DNA from: an uncultured Saprospiraceae bacterium
GTDB lineage: Bacteria; Bacteroidota; Bacteroidia; Chitinophagales; Saprospiraceae
DNA: 64,000 bases
Reading direction: 5' to 3'
NCBI GenBank assembly: GCA_937941765.1
Contig: CALDGQ010000023.1
Location: forward strand, 1-64,000
The notes under the pieces are model-generated. The model saw nothing but the letters and a program-made list of their open reading frames with translations. It was not told the origin of the DNA and searched no databases. The stretch's first letter is position 1. Each line of letters starts with the position of its first letter. The translations under genes and the position numbers were made by a program. Shown piece after piece: positions 35,474-43,915 of this stretch.

Positions 35474-35977
35474 TTACTTACCAAAAATATCTTTAGCTTT
35501 TCCTAGAAGATCTCCAACGCCACCAGCAGCGCCATCAGCACCACCTTTTAAACCGCCAGTTACGTTTTTCAACATATCTCCAACGCCACCAGGAATCAAA
35601 TTAGCCAATCCGTCCAAGCTGAATCCGCTATCTGCTTCATCAGTCGATTCGAATTTTTCTTTCATACCAGCAATTAAATCTGGAGCTGTGTTTGCCGCTT
35701 CCTTTTCTGCATCTTCTGCACTCATCCCTTTTGCTTGTAGCACTTCAGAAAGTTTTCCTTTTGCTTCTTGGAAAATAGAATTTGACTCCATGTCTCCACC
35801 AGAAAAAAGTTCTTTTACCTGTGCTCCTTGGCCACCAGCCATCTTTGATTTAATTATATCCATAATGCCACTTGCACCTTCAGTTGCCGCTTCTTGTGTC
35901 TCTGTTGCACCTAAAGCATTTGAAGCCATTTTAGCCATCAAACGTTGCATTGCCATTTGTTTTAGATTGTCAAACAT
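35474..35977 (-). CDS. Small Gly/Ala-rich conserved protein
   Basis: It encodes 167 residues with no signal peptide or membrane helix. The start MFDNLKQMAMQRLMAKMASNALG resembles the opening of DUF937/YidB-like or related Bacteroidota proteins, but I would not assign the family. The centre is amphipathic and charged (QEAKGKLSEVLQAKGMSAEDAEKEAANTA). The end is rich in Gly (LIPGGVGDMLKNVTGGLKGG). It is a cytoplasmic protein upstream of the cyanophycin-degrading gene but separated from it by a terminator, so it has its own transcript. An open frame on the opposite strand is an antisense shadow. Function unknown. Confidence 0.65.
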   Translation of the reverse strand: MFDNLKQMAMQRLMAKMASNALGATETQEAATEGASGIMDIIKSKMAGGQGAQVKELFSGGDMESNSIFQEAKGKLSEVLQAKGMSAEDAEKEAANTAPDLIAGMKEKFESTDEADSGFSLDGLANLIPGGVGDMLKNVTGGLKGGADGAAGGVGDLLGKAKDIFGK

Positions 35978-36165
35978 ATTTAGTTCTAATTTAATAAGTG
36001 AATAATACCTTTTTGACGGATTTCCTTTTAATCCGTCACATCATAATACGTAACGGGCTGAATTACTGACAGTTGCATTAAATAAGTTAAGTTTTCTTAA
36101 TTTAACAATTGAATCAAGCACCTTTATATTGGCATTAAAATTAAATTCCCCATACAAATCATCAA

Positions 36166-37779
36166 ATGAATTTTTTCCATCCTAAAATATCAAGGCACTT
36201 ATTGTTGCTGATATCTTCGACTTTGTTCTTAGTATTTTTTAGTTGTTCAAACAATGTATTTACAAATTCAAATTATCAACAAGCGCCCTTTAAAGGGTAT
36301 GACAAATTGTGTACAAATGATTGGTGGAACCGAAACAACAACAAGATTATAAATCTAAAGGTCGACAGAAATAAAGTGATTGCATTTGGTATATACACTG
36401 TTTCAGAAAATACTTTAAAACTGACCGCCCAACTTTTTCCACTTTATCCAAATGAAACAAGAGTCATACAATTAAATATTTTTCAAGATAATAAATGGGT
36501 AGAAATTCAAAAAACAAAGATTAATGAAATCGGTTGGTCTGCTACTTTTAGAATTGAAAATTGGGATGACACAGAGGATGTTAAATATAAAATTCGATAT
36601 GGATTGGATGCTTTTTATGAAGGCTTGATTCGGAAAAACCCAATGGATAAAAGTGAATTTTCTTTTGCGGCACTTTCTTGCAATAGTAATCGAGATATTG
36701 GAAACCGTCAAAATTATGTTAGAAATATTAACTACCAAGATCCTGATTTAATCTTTTTTGCTGGAGATCAATCCTATCATCATAAAGAGCATACCGCTGC
36801 TTGGTTGAAATTTGGCATGCAATTTAGAGATATTTTCCGCAATCGACCTTGTATCACCATCCCTGATGATCATGATGTTGGACAATTGAATTTATGGGGA
36901 GAAAATGGGAAAAAAGCAAAAACAATATTAGGAGTTAAAGGTGGTTATCATGCTCCTGACGATTATGTGAAAATGGTAGAGCGCTGTCAAACCGCTCACT
37001 TACCTGACCCATTCGACAACACTCCAATTGACCAAAATATAAATACTTACTATACCCATTTAATTTGGGGAGGAATGGATTTTGCTATTTTAGAAGATCG
37101 AAAATTTAAGTCAGGACCTAGTGGAAAAATAAATGGTAATGGAAGTATTCGAGGAGACTTAATTAAAAAGAAAAATTATAATCCAAAAGATATTGATTTA
37201 CCAAACTTAAAACTACTCGGAGAACGACAACTTGATTTTTTAAAACAATGGGCAAATTCTGAATCAAAACATCAAAAAGTGGTGCTTTCTCAAACTGGAT
37301 TTTGCAACACTTCTCACTTGGCAGGTCGATTTAAAAAGCGAATTGTAGCAGATTTAGATACGAACGGTTGGCCGCAAACAGGAAGAAATAAAGCACTACA
37401 ACTGATAAAAGAAGCCAATGCTTTTCATGTTGCCGGTGATCAACATTTGGGAACCGTTATCCAACATGGTATTGACAAATTCGAAGATGGACCTTTTGCT
37501 TTTACAGTACCAGCAATTGTAAATGATGTTTATAGTAGATGGTGGTCTCCTATCGCAGACAATAAAATGGGTCATCATCTTGATGGTTTTGGCAATCTAT
37601 TAACGATGCATGCATTTGCCAATCCAAATAGTCATTCAGGTGGTTCTGGTTATGGTTTGGTTCGAATTCATAAATCAAAAAATGAAGTTACTTTAGAATG
37701 TTGGCCTCTTGATGTGGACGTGAGTCTTCCAAATGCTAAACAATTTGATGGATGGCCAGTTTCGTTTGGTATGAATTGA
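36166..37779 (+). CDS. PhoD-like metallophosphatase, predicted lipoprotein
   Basis: This 537-residue protein has a lipoprotein signal (hydrophobic to VFFSC, about Cys27). An N-terminal beta-sandwich-like part precedes the metallophosphatase domain. Metal-binding motifs are FAALSCNSNRD, DLIFFAGDQSYHH, ITIPDDHDVGQ and FHVAGDQHLGTVIQHG. This order matches PhoD-like alkaline phosphatases and phosphodiesterases, which use Fe/Ca or similar metals on phosphate esters at the cell surface. The substrate is not known. The gene stands alone with its own promoter region. Confidence 0.85.
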   Translation: MNFFHPKISRHLLLLISSTLFLVFFSCSNNVFTNSNYQQAPFKGYDKLCTNDWWNRNNNKIINLKVDRNKVIAFGIYTVSENTLKLTAQLFPLYPNETRVIQLNIFQDNKWVEIQKTKINEIGWSATFRIENWDDTEDVKYKIRYGLDAFYEGLIRKNPMDKSEFSFAALSCNSNRDIGNRQNYVRNINYQDPDLIFFAGDQSYHHKEHTAAWLKFGMQFRDIFRNRPCITIPDDHDVGQLNLWGENGKKAKTILGVKGGYHAPDDYVKMVERCQTAHLPDPFDNTPIDQNINTYYTHLIWGGMDFAILEDRKFKSGPSGKINGNGSIRGDLIKKKNYNPKDIDLPNLKLLGERQLDFLKQWANSESKHQKVVLSQTGFCNTSHLAGRFKKRIVADLDTNGWPQTGRNKALQLIKEANAFHVAGDQHLGTVIQHGIDKFEDGPFAFTVPAIVNDVYSRWWSPIADNKMGHHLDGFGNLLTMHAFANPNSHSGGSGYGLVRIHKSKNEVTLECWPLDVDVSLPNAKQFDGWPVSFGMN

Positions 37780-37828
37780 GTGCAAATATTTCTTAAAATG
37801 TTATTATTTCTGTTCCCCGAGCTAATGG

Positions 37829-37865
37829 TTTATGCCGTCGGCACACAGGTCCAACCTCTTGGCGT
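37829..37865 (-). repeat. Dispersed repeat, inverse copy of 29698-29733
   Basis: The reverse complement of this stretch equals 29698-29733 except for one or two bases. It lies in the gap between the convergent phosphatase and msrA genes. Confidence 0.8.
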
Positions 37866-37991
37866 TTGTGTAAAGTTCATTAATTATTATTTAATCCGCG
37901 ACCTCATCAATTAGAAAAATCTAAGGAAGAATTAATTATTCAAACAATATTTTTACAAAATAATTTATAACGTTAATACAGATCAAGTAAA

Positions 37992-38648
37992 TCAATGCCC
38001 ATTCTTCAACAATTCAGGAAACTTAGCTTGAAATTTCTTAAGTCGTGGAATTGAAACATTCTGAATATACCCCTGATTCGGATGTAGTCGCTCATAATCC
38101 TGATGATAATCTTCACCGACCCAAAATTTCTCAAATTCCATCACCTCTGCAGCCACTTTTTCAGGACTTAACTTTTCATTTAGTGCTTTGATTTTCTGAT
38201 CGATGATTTCTTTTTCTTCTTCATTTTGATAAAAAATAATAGATCGATATTGGGAACCACGATCTGGACCTTGACCATTTACCTGAGTGATATTTTGAGA
38301 ACCAAAATACACATCTACCAATGATGCAAAACTCACCACGTTAGGATCATAATAAATTTCTACTGCTTCTGCATGTCCTGTCTTCCCGGTATTTGAAGAT
38401 TCATAAGTTGGATTTTTGGTATGACCTCCCGAATAACCAGAAATAGATTCTTCCACTCCTTTTACACTTTCGTAAACTGCTTCGACGCACCAAAAACAAC
38501 CAGAAGCGAAGTAAGCTTTTTTCAAATTATTCAAGTTAGCTATCTTTTTTGACGCTACATTTGAGGATGGATTGGCTGCCTTACTTTTTGAAGTATTGCA
38601 AGCAAAAAAGGATAGTAATAATGCCAATAGAAGTACGAAATATTTCAT
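37992..38648 (-). CDS. msrA: Peptide-methionine (S)-S-oxide reductase, lipoprotein form
   Basis: It encodes about 218 residues, taking the ATG at 38648 (MKYFVLLLALLLSFFAC). This gives a clean lipoprotein signal with Cys17; an upstream ATG at 38687 would spoil it. The catalytic motif is GCFWC with Cys51, followed by the family pattern GVEESISGYSGGHTKNPTYE, GHAEAVEIYYDP and GEDYHQDY. The C-terminal NQGYIQNVSIPRLKKF is conserved. It reduces oxidised methionine in envelope proteins. No MsrB domain is fused. Confidence 0.93.
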   Translation of the reverse strand: MKYFVLLLALLLSFFACNTSKSKAANPSSNVASKKIANLNNLKKAYFASGCFWCVEAVYESVKGVEESISGYSGGHTKNPTYESSNTGKTGHAEAVEIYYDPNVVSFASLVDVYFGSQNITQVNGQGPDRGSQYRSIIFYQNEEEKEIIDQKIKALNEKLSPEKVAAEVMEFEKFWVGEDYHQDYERLHPNQGYIQNVSIPRLKKFQAKFPELLKNGH

Positions 38649-38989
38649 GGTTACGGAATTTTGAATTAAACAGAAAACTACTTTCAAATGTTCTAGCTAT
38701 TCAAAAAAAATAGTCATCAAGCTTATAATAATTGATGAAAAATTATAATATACAAGGTAAGTTTGGGAGACAAAATTACACTATTTTTAACCGGCTTAAT
38801 TTATATGATAAAGAAACATCAAAATTTATTAACTAATTGACAATCAACTAGTTAAAAATTTGTTGTAGTAGTGACGTAGTTCTATATTTACTAAAATAAT
38901 TCAAACTTAATATATTTGAGACCAAGGCTGAGACATTCTATGGAATTCGAAACCTTTCCATTATCTAATTTACGCAGTAAAATCACAAG
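38649..38989. other. Divergent gap between msrA and the GH3 gene
   Basis: AT-rich, without genes or repeats I recognise. It contains a -7-like element for the GH3 gene at 38911-38918. Confidence 0.5.
38911..38918 (+). promoter_or_regulatory. -7 element TATATTTG upstream of GH3 gene
   Basis: It fits TAnnTTTG, 71 bases before the ATG at 38990. The -33 box is weak (TTTA at about the right spacing). Confidence 0.4.
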
Positions 38990-41290
38990 ATGAAAATTAA
39001 CAACATACTATTCCTGACTTGCATTGGGTTTTTCGTAATATTAATTCACTCCTGCAATTCCACAAAAGAAACTAGTAATTCAATGGCTGTATTAACAAGT
39101 GAAAAAGTTGAAGACGACGAAGTTTCCAAAAAAGTAAAAGAGCTGCTCAGCAAAATGACATTGGAAGAAAAAATTGGACAAATGAATCAGTATACTGGGT
39201 TCTTTGATCCAACTGGACCATCACCAAAAGATGGCAACAATAAAGAAAAATATGAGCACATTGAATCTGGTCAAGTTGGTTCCATGCTAAATGTAAGAGG
39301 CGCAAAGGAAGTTCGTGCCATGCAAGAAATTGCGGTTGAAAAATCACGACTTGGTATTCCGTTAATTTTTGCTTTTGATGTGATTCACGGTTTTAAAACC
39401 ATATCTCCTATTCCATTAGCAGAGGCTGCAAGTTGGGATTTGGAAGCGATTGAAAAGTCGGCAAGAATCGCCGCGATTGAAGCATCCGCAGCAGGATTAA
39501 ATTGGACTTTTGCTCCGATGGTAGACTTATATAGAGATGCTAGATGGGGACGAGTAATGGAAGGTGCTGGTGAAGATACGTATTTAGGAAGCAAAGTTGC
39601 TGTGGCAAGAGTTGAAGGTTTTCAAGGAGATGATTTATCTGCAAACAATACAATTGCGGCTTGTGCAAAACACTTTGCGGCTTACGGATTTGCAGAAGCG
39701 GGAAAAGATTACAATACCACAGATATCGGACTATCTACTTTGTATAACGTGGTGCTTCCGCCTTTCAAAGCTTGTTCAGATGCAGGCGTTGCTACTTTCA
39801 TGAATTCATTTAACGAATTAAATGGAATTCCTGCAACTGGTGATGCTTTTCTTCAAAGAGATTTGCTAAAAAAAGAATGGGGATTTGAGGGATTTGTCGT
39901 TTCTGACTGGGGATCTATCGGAGAAATGATTGCACACGGTCATGCAGCTGACGGAAAACATGCTTCTGAGTTGGCTGCTAATGCAGGTTCTGACATGGAC
40001 ATGGAATCCCACTTATATGTCAAACATTTGAAGGAACTAGTCGAATCAAACAAGGTAAGTATGAAGCATATTGATGACGCTGCTGGAAGAATTTTAAAAA
40101 TCAAATTTGACCTTGGCTTATTTGATGATCCATACAGATATTGTGATGAAGCTCGTGAAAAAGAATTGATTCTTAACAAAGAACACGCGGATGCGGCTTT
40201 AGATATGGCTAAAAAATCCATTGTACTTTTGAAAAATGAGAAGAACTTACTACCGCTTGCTAAAAATGGAAAGAAGATTGCCTTGATCGGACCGCTAGCA
40301 GAGGACAAAACCAGTCCGCTTGGAAACTGGAGATTAGCAGGTGACGATAATACTGCAATTTCTGTAGTAGAAGGAATGAAAAAATATAATGATAGCTTCA
40401 CCTACTCAAAAGGAGTGAAATTCGTAGAAGAAAAAACGATGTTTCATTTACACGTCCCTTACAATAAAGATGATAAAACTGGTATCAAAGAAGCAGTCAA
40501 TCTTGCCAAAACTTCAGACGTCGTAATTATGGTGTTAGGTGAACACGGAATGCAATCAGGTGAAGGCCGTAGTCGTGCGCAAATTGACATCCCAGGTGTT
40601 CAGCAAGAATTATTAGAAGCAGTTTATGAAGTCAACAAAAATATCGTTTTGGTACTAATGAATGGTCGTCCTTTGGCATTGCCTTGGGCCGCTGAAAATA
40701 TTCCTGCTATTCTTGAAGTATGGCATTTAGGGTCACAAAGTGGAAATGCAATCGCTGAAGTTTTATATGGTGATTACAATCCTAGTGGTAAGTTGCCAAT
40801 GACATTTCCTCGCAATGTTGGACAAGTTCCAATTTACTATAACTACAAAAATACGGGACGTCCAGGTCCGAAACCAGAAGTATTTTGGCAACATTATTCA
40901 GATATGACAAATGATCCATTGTACCCATTTGGATTTGGATTGAGTTACACAACTTTTAAATATTCAAACTTATCTGTAACCAAAAATGGTGGCAACAATG
41001 TATCCGTTTCTGTCAATGTCAAAAATACTGGAAAGGTTGCCGGTGAAGAAGTTGTTCAATTATACATTCGAGATCAAGTGGCTTCTGTCACGAGACCTGT
41101 AAAAGAATTAAAAGGTTTTGAAAAAATAAGGTTAGCATCTGGCGCGAGTAAAACAGTACAGTTTACATTGACAGATAAGGAACTTGGTTTTTATAATAAT
41201 CAAAGGAAGTATATTGTTGAACCTGGAAAGTTTGATGTGATGGTTGGTGGAAACTCTGTTGATTTATTGAAAGATGAATTTGAGTTGTAA
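38990..41290 (+). CDS. bglX: GH3 beta-glucosidase, lipoprotein
   Basis: This 766-residue enzyme has a lipoprotein signal ending IHSC (Cys22). The GH3 N-terminal barrel has KMTLEEKIGQMNQ, FAFDVIHGFKT and the nucleophile motif FVVSDWGS with Asp306. The GH3 C-terminal alpha/beta domain has KNEKNLLPLAKNGKKIALIGP and VLGEHGMQSGEGRSRAQIDIPG, where the Glu acid/base is expected. The fibronectin-III-like end reads VAGEEVVQLYIRDQVASVTRPVKELKGF. It hydrolyses terminal beta-glucosides, probably periplasmic or surface-exposed. No SusC/D pair is adjacent, so it is not within a classical PUL in this window. Confidence 0.93.
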   Translation: MKINNILFLTCIGFFVILIHSCNSTKETSNSMAVLTSEKVEDDEVSKKVKELLSKMTLEEKIGQMNQYTGFFDPTGPSPKDGNNKEKYEHIESGQVGSMLNVRGAKEVRAMQEIAVEKSRLGIPLIFAFDVIHGFKTISPIPLAEAASWDLEAIEKSARIAAIEASAAGLNWTFAPMVDLYRDARWGRVMEGAGEDTYLGSKVAVARVEGFQGDDLSANNTIAACAKHFAAYGFAEAGKDYNTTDIGLSTLYNVVLPPFKACSDAGVATFMNSFNELNGIPATGDAFLQRDLLKKEWGFEGFVVSDWGSIGEMIAHGHAADGKHASELAANAGSDMDMESHLYVKHLKELVESNKVSMKHIDDAAGRILKIKFDLGLFDDPYRYCDEAREKELILNKEHADAALDMAKKSIVLLKNEKNLLPLAKNGKKIALIGPLAEDKTSPLGNWRLAGDDNTAISVVEGMKKYNDSFTYSKGVKFVEEKTMFHLHVPYNKDDKTGIKEAVNLAKTSDVVIMVLGEHGMQSGEGRSRAQIDIPGVQQELLEAVYEVNKNIVLVLMNGRPLALPWAAENIPAILEVWHLGSQSGNAIAEVLYGDYNPSGKLPMTFPRNVGQVPIYYNYKNTGRPGPKPEVFWQHYSDMTNDPLYPFGFGLSYTTFKYSNLSVTKNGGNNVSVSVNVKNTGKVAGEEVVQLYIRDQVASVTRPVKELKGFEKIRLASGASKTVQFTLTDKELGFYNNQRKYIVEPGKFDVMVGGNSVDLLKDEFEL

Positions 41291-41333
41291 ACGAGTCCTA
41301 TCCTTAATTAGAAATCAATCTAGGTATTAAAAA

Positions 41334-41368
41334 AACGCCTTGTTTGTACAAGTTACAAACAAGGCGTT
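41334..41368. terminator. Strong bidirectional terminator
   Basis: AACGCCTTGTTTGT (41334-41347) and ACAAACAAGGCGTT (41355-41368) form a perfect 14-base stem with a 7-base loop. A-run before and T-run after serve both the GH3 gene and the convergent P450 gene. Confidence 0.9.
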
Positions 41369-41387
41369 TTCTAATTTGTCGCTATTA

Positions 41388-42746
41388 CTACCTCCTACTA
41401 GCCATCATCCGAATTCCATTTTTCGACCGCAATGTAACACCAGGTAACATCTCAACAACATGTCCTTCTTTTAATGTGAAATCAAAATTTTTCAGTAAAG
41501 TATATAGTATCAACTGCATTTCCATCATAGCGAATTGGTTACCAATACACAATCTTGGTCCACCACCAAAAGGAAAATAAGTATAGGCTTTTATGGACTT
41601 CAATTTATCTCGTTCAAAACGTGCTGGTTCAAAAACCGCTGGATTTTCCCAATATTGAGGATCGTGATGCACGCCATAAACATATAAATTGATAATTTCA
41701 TCATTGTACAAATTTATGCCATTAAATGAATCGTTTTCTATCGCAACTCGATCGATGATCCATGCAGGTGGAAATATGCGCATTGATTCTGAAATCACTT
41801 GACGAATATAATCCAACTTCATAATAGACGCCATCGGATTGTTAGGATCAATTTCATTTTCACTAATTTCTTTTTGTACCAATGCTAATTTATCTCGATT
41901 TTTATCTAGCAAATAAAACGTCCAAGACAATGCATTTGCAGTAGTTTCATATCCAGCGGCGAACAAAACTAAACATTCATCCAATATTTGTTTTTCGGTC
42001 ATACCGTCATCTGTCCCTTCATATCTTGCTCCTTGCAGCATATCCAGGATGTCATTTTTGAATTCACCAGATTCTCTTCTTTCAGAAATAATTTCTGTCA
42101 ACAAATCATAAAGTGATTGTGCTAACTTTTTATTTTTAGCATCTCGACCACTTAGTTTTCTCCACCGAGCAAAAAATGGTTGTCGGATTTTTACCACCAC
42201 TTCTGCTTGCAAATAATCTACTTTGTTTCCAATACTCGTTATTTGTTCTTCCGTGATACTTCCACTAAACAATGTTTTGGCTACCATAATTAATGCCAGT
42301 CTAGACATCTCTTTTAGCATCAATAATTCGCCGTCACCTTGATCAATTTTGTTGGACAAATAGTTATTAAAAGTAACCACTTCTTTGCTCATAATTCGAA
42401 CAAAAGAATCCAATGATTTTTTATGAAAACCAGGTTGGATTAATCTCCGTTGTTGTAACCAATAATCTCCATTTGAAGTCAACAGTCCTTTGCCAATAAA
42501 AGATGCTAGATGCTCTGTTTGCAGTATCGACTTTTTAAAATTGCGATTATTTTTCTGCATGATGTATTTTATCAACTCGGGATCTTTGGTGATGACAGAC
42601 TTAGTCATTGCACCCATATTTAATCGAAATGATGGTTCTCCAAAGTCCTTAAAATTTTGATCAATGATAGGAATTGGATTTGTCAAAAACTTAAATATGT
42701 TTCTGATAATTTGAAGTTGTGGAACTTTTTTTAATGTATTGGGCAT
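41388..42746 (-). CDS. Cytochrome P450
   Basis: This 452-residue soluble-type P450 has the I-helix oxygen motif AGYETTA, the K-helix ESMR (ExxR), the meander-like PERF variant EPARFERD, and the heme loop FPFGGGPRLCIGNQFA with Cys400. It monooxygenates a hydrophobic substrate and needs a separate redox partner, none of which is adjacent. It is the last gene of a minus-strand operon with a thiolase, a FadJ-like enzyme and a methylacyl-CoA racemase. A fatty acid, branched chain or sterol-like side chain is therefore a plausible substrate class; this is inference from context. Confidence 0.9.
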   Translation of the reverse strand: MPNTLKKVPQLQIIRNIFKFLTNPIPIIDQNFKDFGEPSFRLNMGAMTKSVITKDPELIKYIMQKNNRNFKKSILQTEHLASFIGKGLLTSNGDYWLQQRRLIQPGFHKKSLDSFVRIMSKEVVTFNNYLSNKIDQGDGELLMLKEMSRLALIMVAKTLFSGSITEEQITSIGNKVDYLQAEVVVKIRQPFFARWRKLSGRDAKNKKLAQSLYDLLTEIISERRESGEFKNDILDMLQGARYEGTDDGMTEKQILDECLVLFAAGYETTANALSWTFYLLDKNRDKLALVQKEISENEIDPNNPMASIMKLDYIRQVISESMRIFPPAWIIDRVAIENDSFNGINLYNDEIINLYVYGVHHDPQYWENPAVFEPARFERDKLKSIKAYTYFPFGGGPRLCIGNQFAMMEMQLILYTLLKNFDFTLKEGHVVEMLPGVTLRSKNGIRMMASRR

Positions 42747-42786
42747 AACTTTTTTCTCAGTTTCAACAGAGTAAGGAATGATTTGG

Positions 42787-43839
42787 CTAGGCTTTTACTT
42801 TAAATGGTAATTTTATTGTTGTAAATTTCTCCCCATTCATCGTTTTTTCTTCTTGGAATGTATTTTTTGATTGATGATAATCAGATTTTTCTAATTCATC
42901 TAATTCTAAAATCGGTGCTATACATACATCTTTTCCTTTAAAAATAGAAACCCATTCATCTCTTGTTTTTGTTTTAAATAAATCCGTCACTTCATTTTTT
43001 GGAAAATTGATTGTTAATAATTCAGTTTCATTATTGCGTTGCCATGCTGGTTTTTTGACAATTTCGCAGATGTTGTTCCAAAACTTAATTTCCATAGCAG
43101 CAACGGTCAACCATTTTCCATCGGCACATTCGTAGGTAGCATAATTGACGGTTGTTTTTCCATTGATTAGGTTGAATTTTTTATGATCTAAGCCACCACT
43201 TTTCAACCCAAATGGAACTGCTAAAAATGGATGAACTGCATCCGACAAAGCTACATCAATATAACAACCTTCACCTGTTTTTGTTTTGCTCAATAACGCA
43301 CTTAAGCACGCCATTACTGTCATGTAAGCTCCGCCGATATCCGCTATTTGAAAATCTGGAACGATTGGTTTACCGTTTTCATCTTTAATCAAATCCAGCA
43401 TACCAGCATACGCCAAATAGTTCATATCATGTCCAGCTTCATTTCGAAATGCTCCGTCTTGACCATAACCCGACAAGGAGACATATATAATAGCAGGATT
43501 TACTTTTTTTATTGCTTCATAACCTAATCCCCACGCCTCCATTGCACCTGGTCGAAATTGTTCAAACAATACATCTGCGTCTTTGATTATTTCTAGCATC
43601 TCCTGTTTTCCTTCAGGTGAGTTGTAATCAATCGACTTCAATTCCTTATTGTGATTGAGTTGATGAAAAAGAACACTTGCCCCATCTACTTGTGTACCAC
43701 TGAATCGAACATAATCCATTCTTTTTGGACTTTCAATTTTAATTACTTCCGCACCCATTTGTGCCATCAGCATGGTCGACATAGGTCCTGGTAGTAGACG
43801 AGTGAAATCTATAATTTTTATGCCTTGGAGTAGGTTCAT
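42787..43839 (-). CDS. Class III CoA-transferase family, probable alpha-methylacyl-CoA racemase
   Basis: This 350-residue CaiB/BaiF-fold protein shows FTRLLPGPMSTMLMAQMGAEVIKIE, FRPGAMEAWGLGYE and GHDMNYLAYAGMLDL. The GHDxNY stretch (His137) and ADIGGAYM match the racemase branch better than CoA-transferases, which keep an Asp nucleophile in a different context. Racemases of this type invert the 2-methyl centre so that branched acyl-CoAs can enter beta-oxidation. It lies between the FadJ-like gene and the P450 gene. The leader carries TTATTAAAACCAAAAT, as also seen before the gene starting at 7637. Confidence 0.82.
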   Translation of the reverse strand: MNLLQGIKIIDFTRLLPGPMSTMLMAQMGAEVIKIESPKRMDYVRFSGTQVDGASVLFHQLNHNKELKSIDYNSPEGKQEMLEIIKDADVLFEQFRPGAMEAWGLGYEAIKKVNPAIIYVSLSGYGQDGAFRNEAGHDMNYLAYAGMLDLIKDENGKPIVPDFQIADIGGAYMTVMACLSALLSKTKTGEGCYIDVALSDAVHPFLAVPFGLKSGGLDHKKFNLINGKTTVNYATYECADGKWLTVAAMEIKFWNNICEIVKKPAWQRNNETELLTINFPKNEVTDLFKTKTRDEWVSIFKGKDVCIAPILELDELEKSDYHQSKNTFQEEKTMNGEKFTTIKLPFKVKA

Positions 43840-43915
43840 TTTTTTATTTTGGTTTTAATAATTTCAACTCCAATTTGAGCTAGATTAACAAGCAATAATT
43901 ATCACACTTACAGTC

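Noticed and set aside
35457-36005. Pro/Ser-rich plus-strand frame of 182 codons
   Set aside because: It is fully antisense to the Gly/Ala-rich gene; the Pro/Ser richness is the mirror of Gly/Ala codons.
38990-41290. Polysaccharide utilisation locus around the GH3 gene
   Set aside because: No SusC/SusD pair, other glycosidase or regulator nearby.
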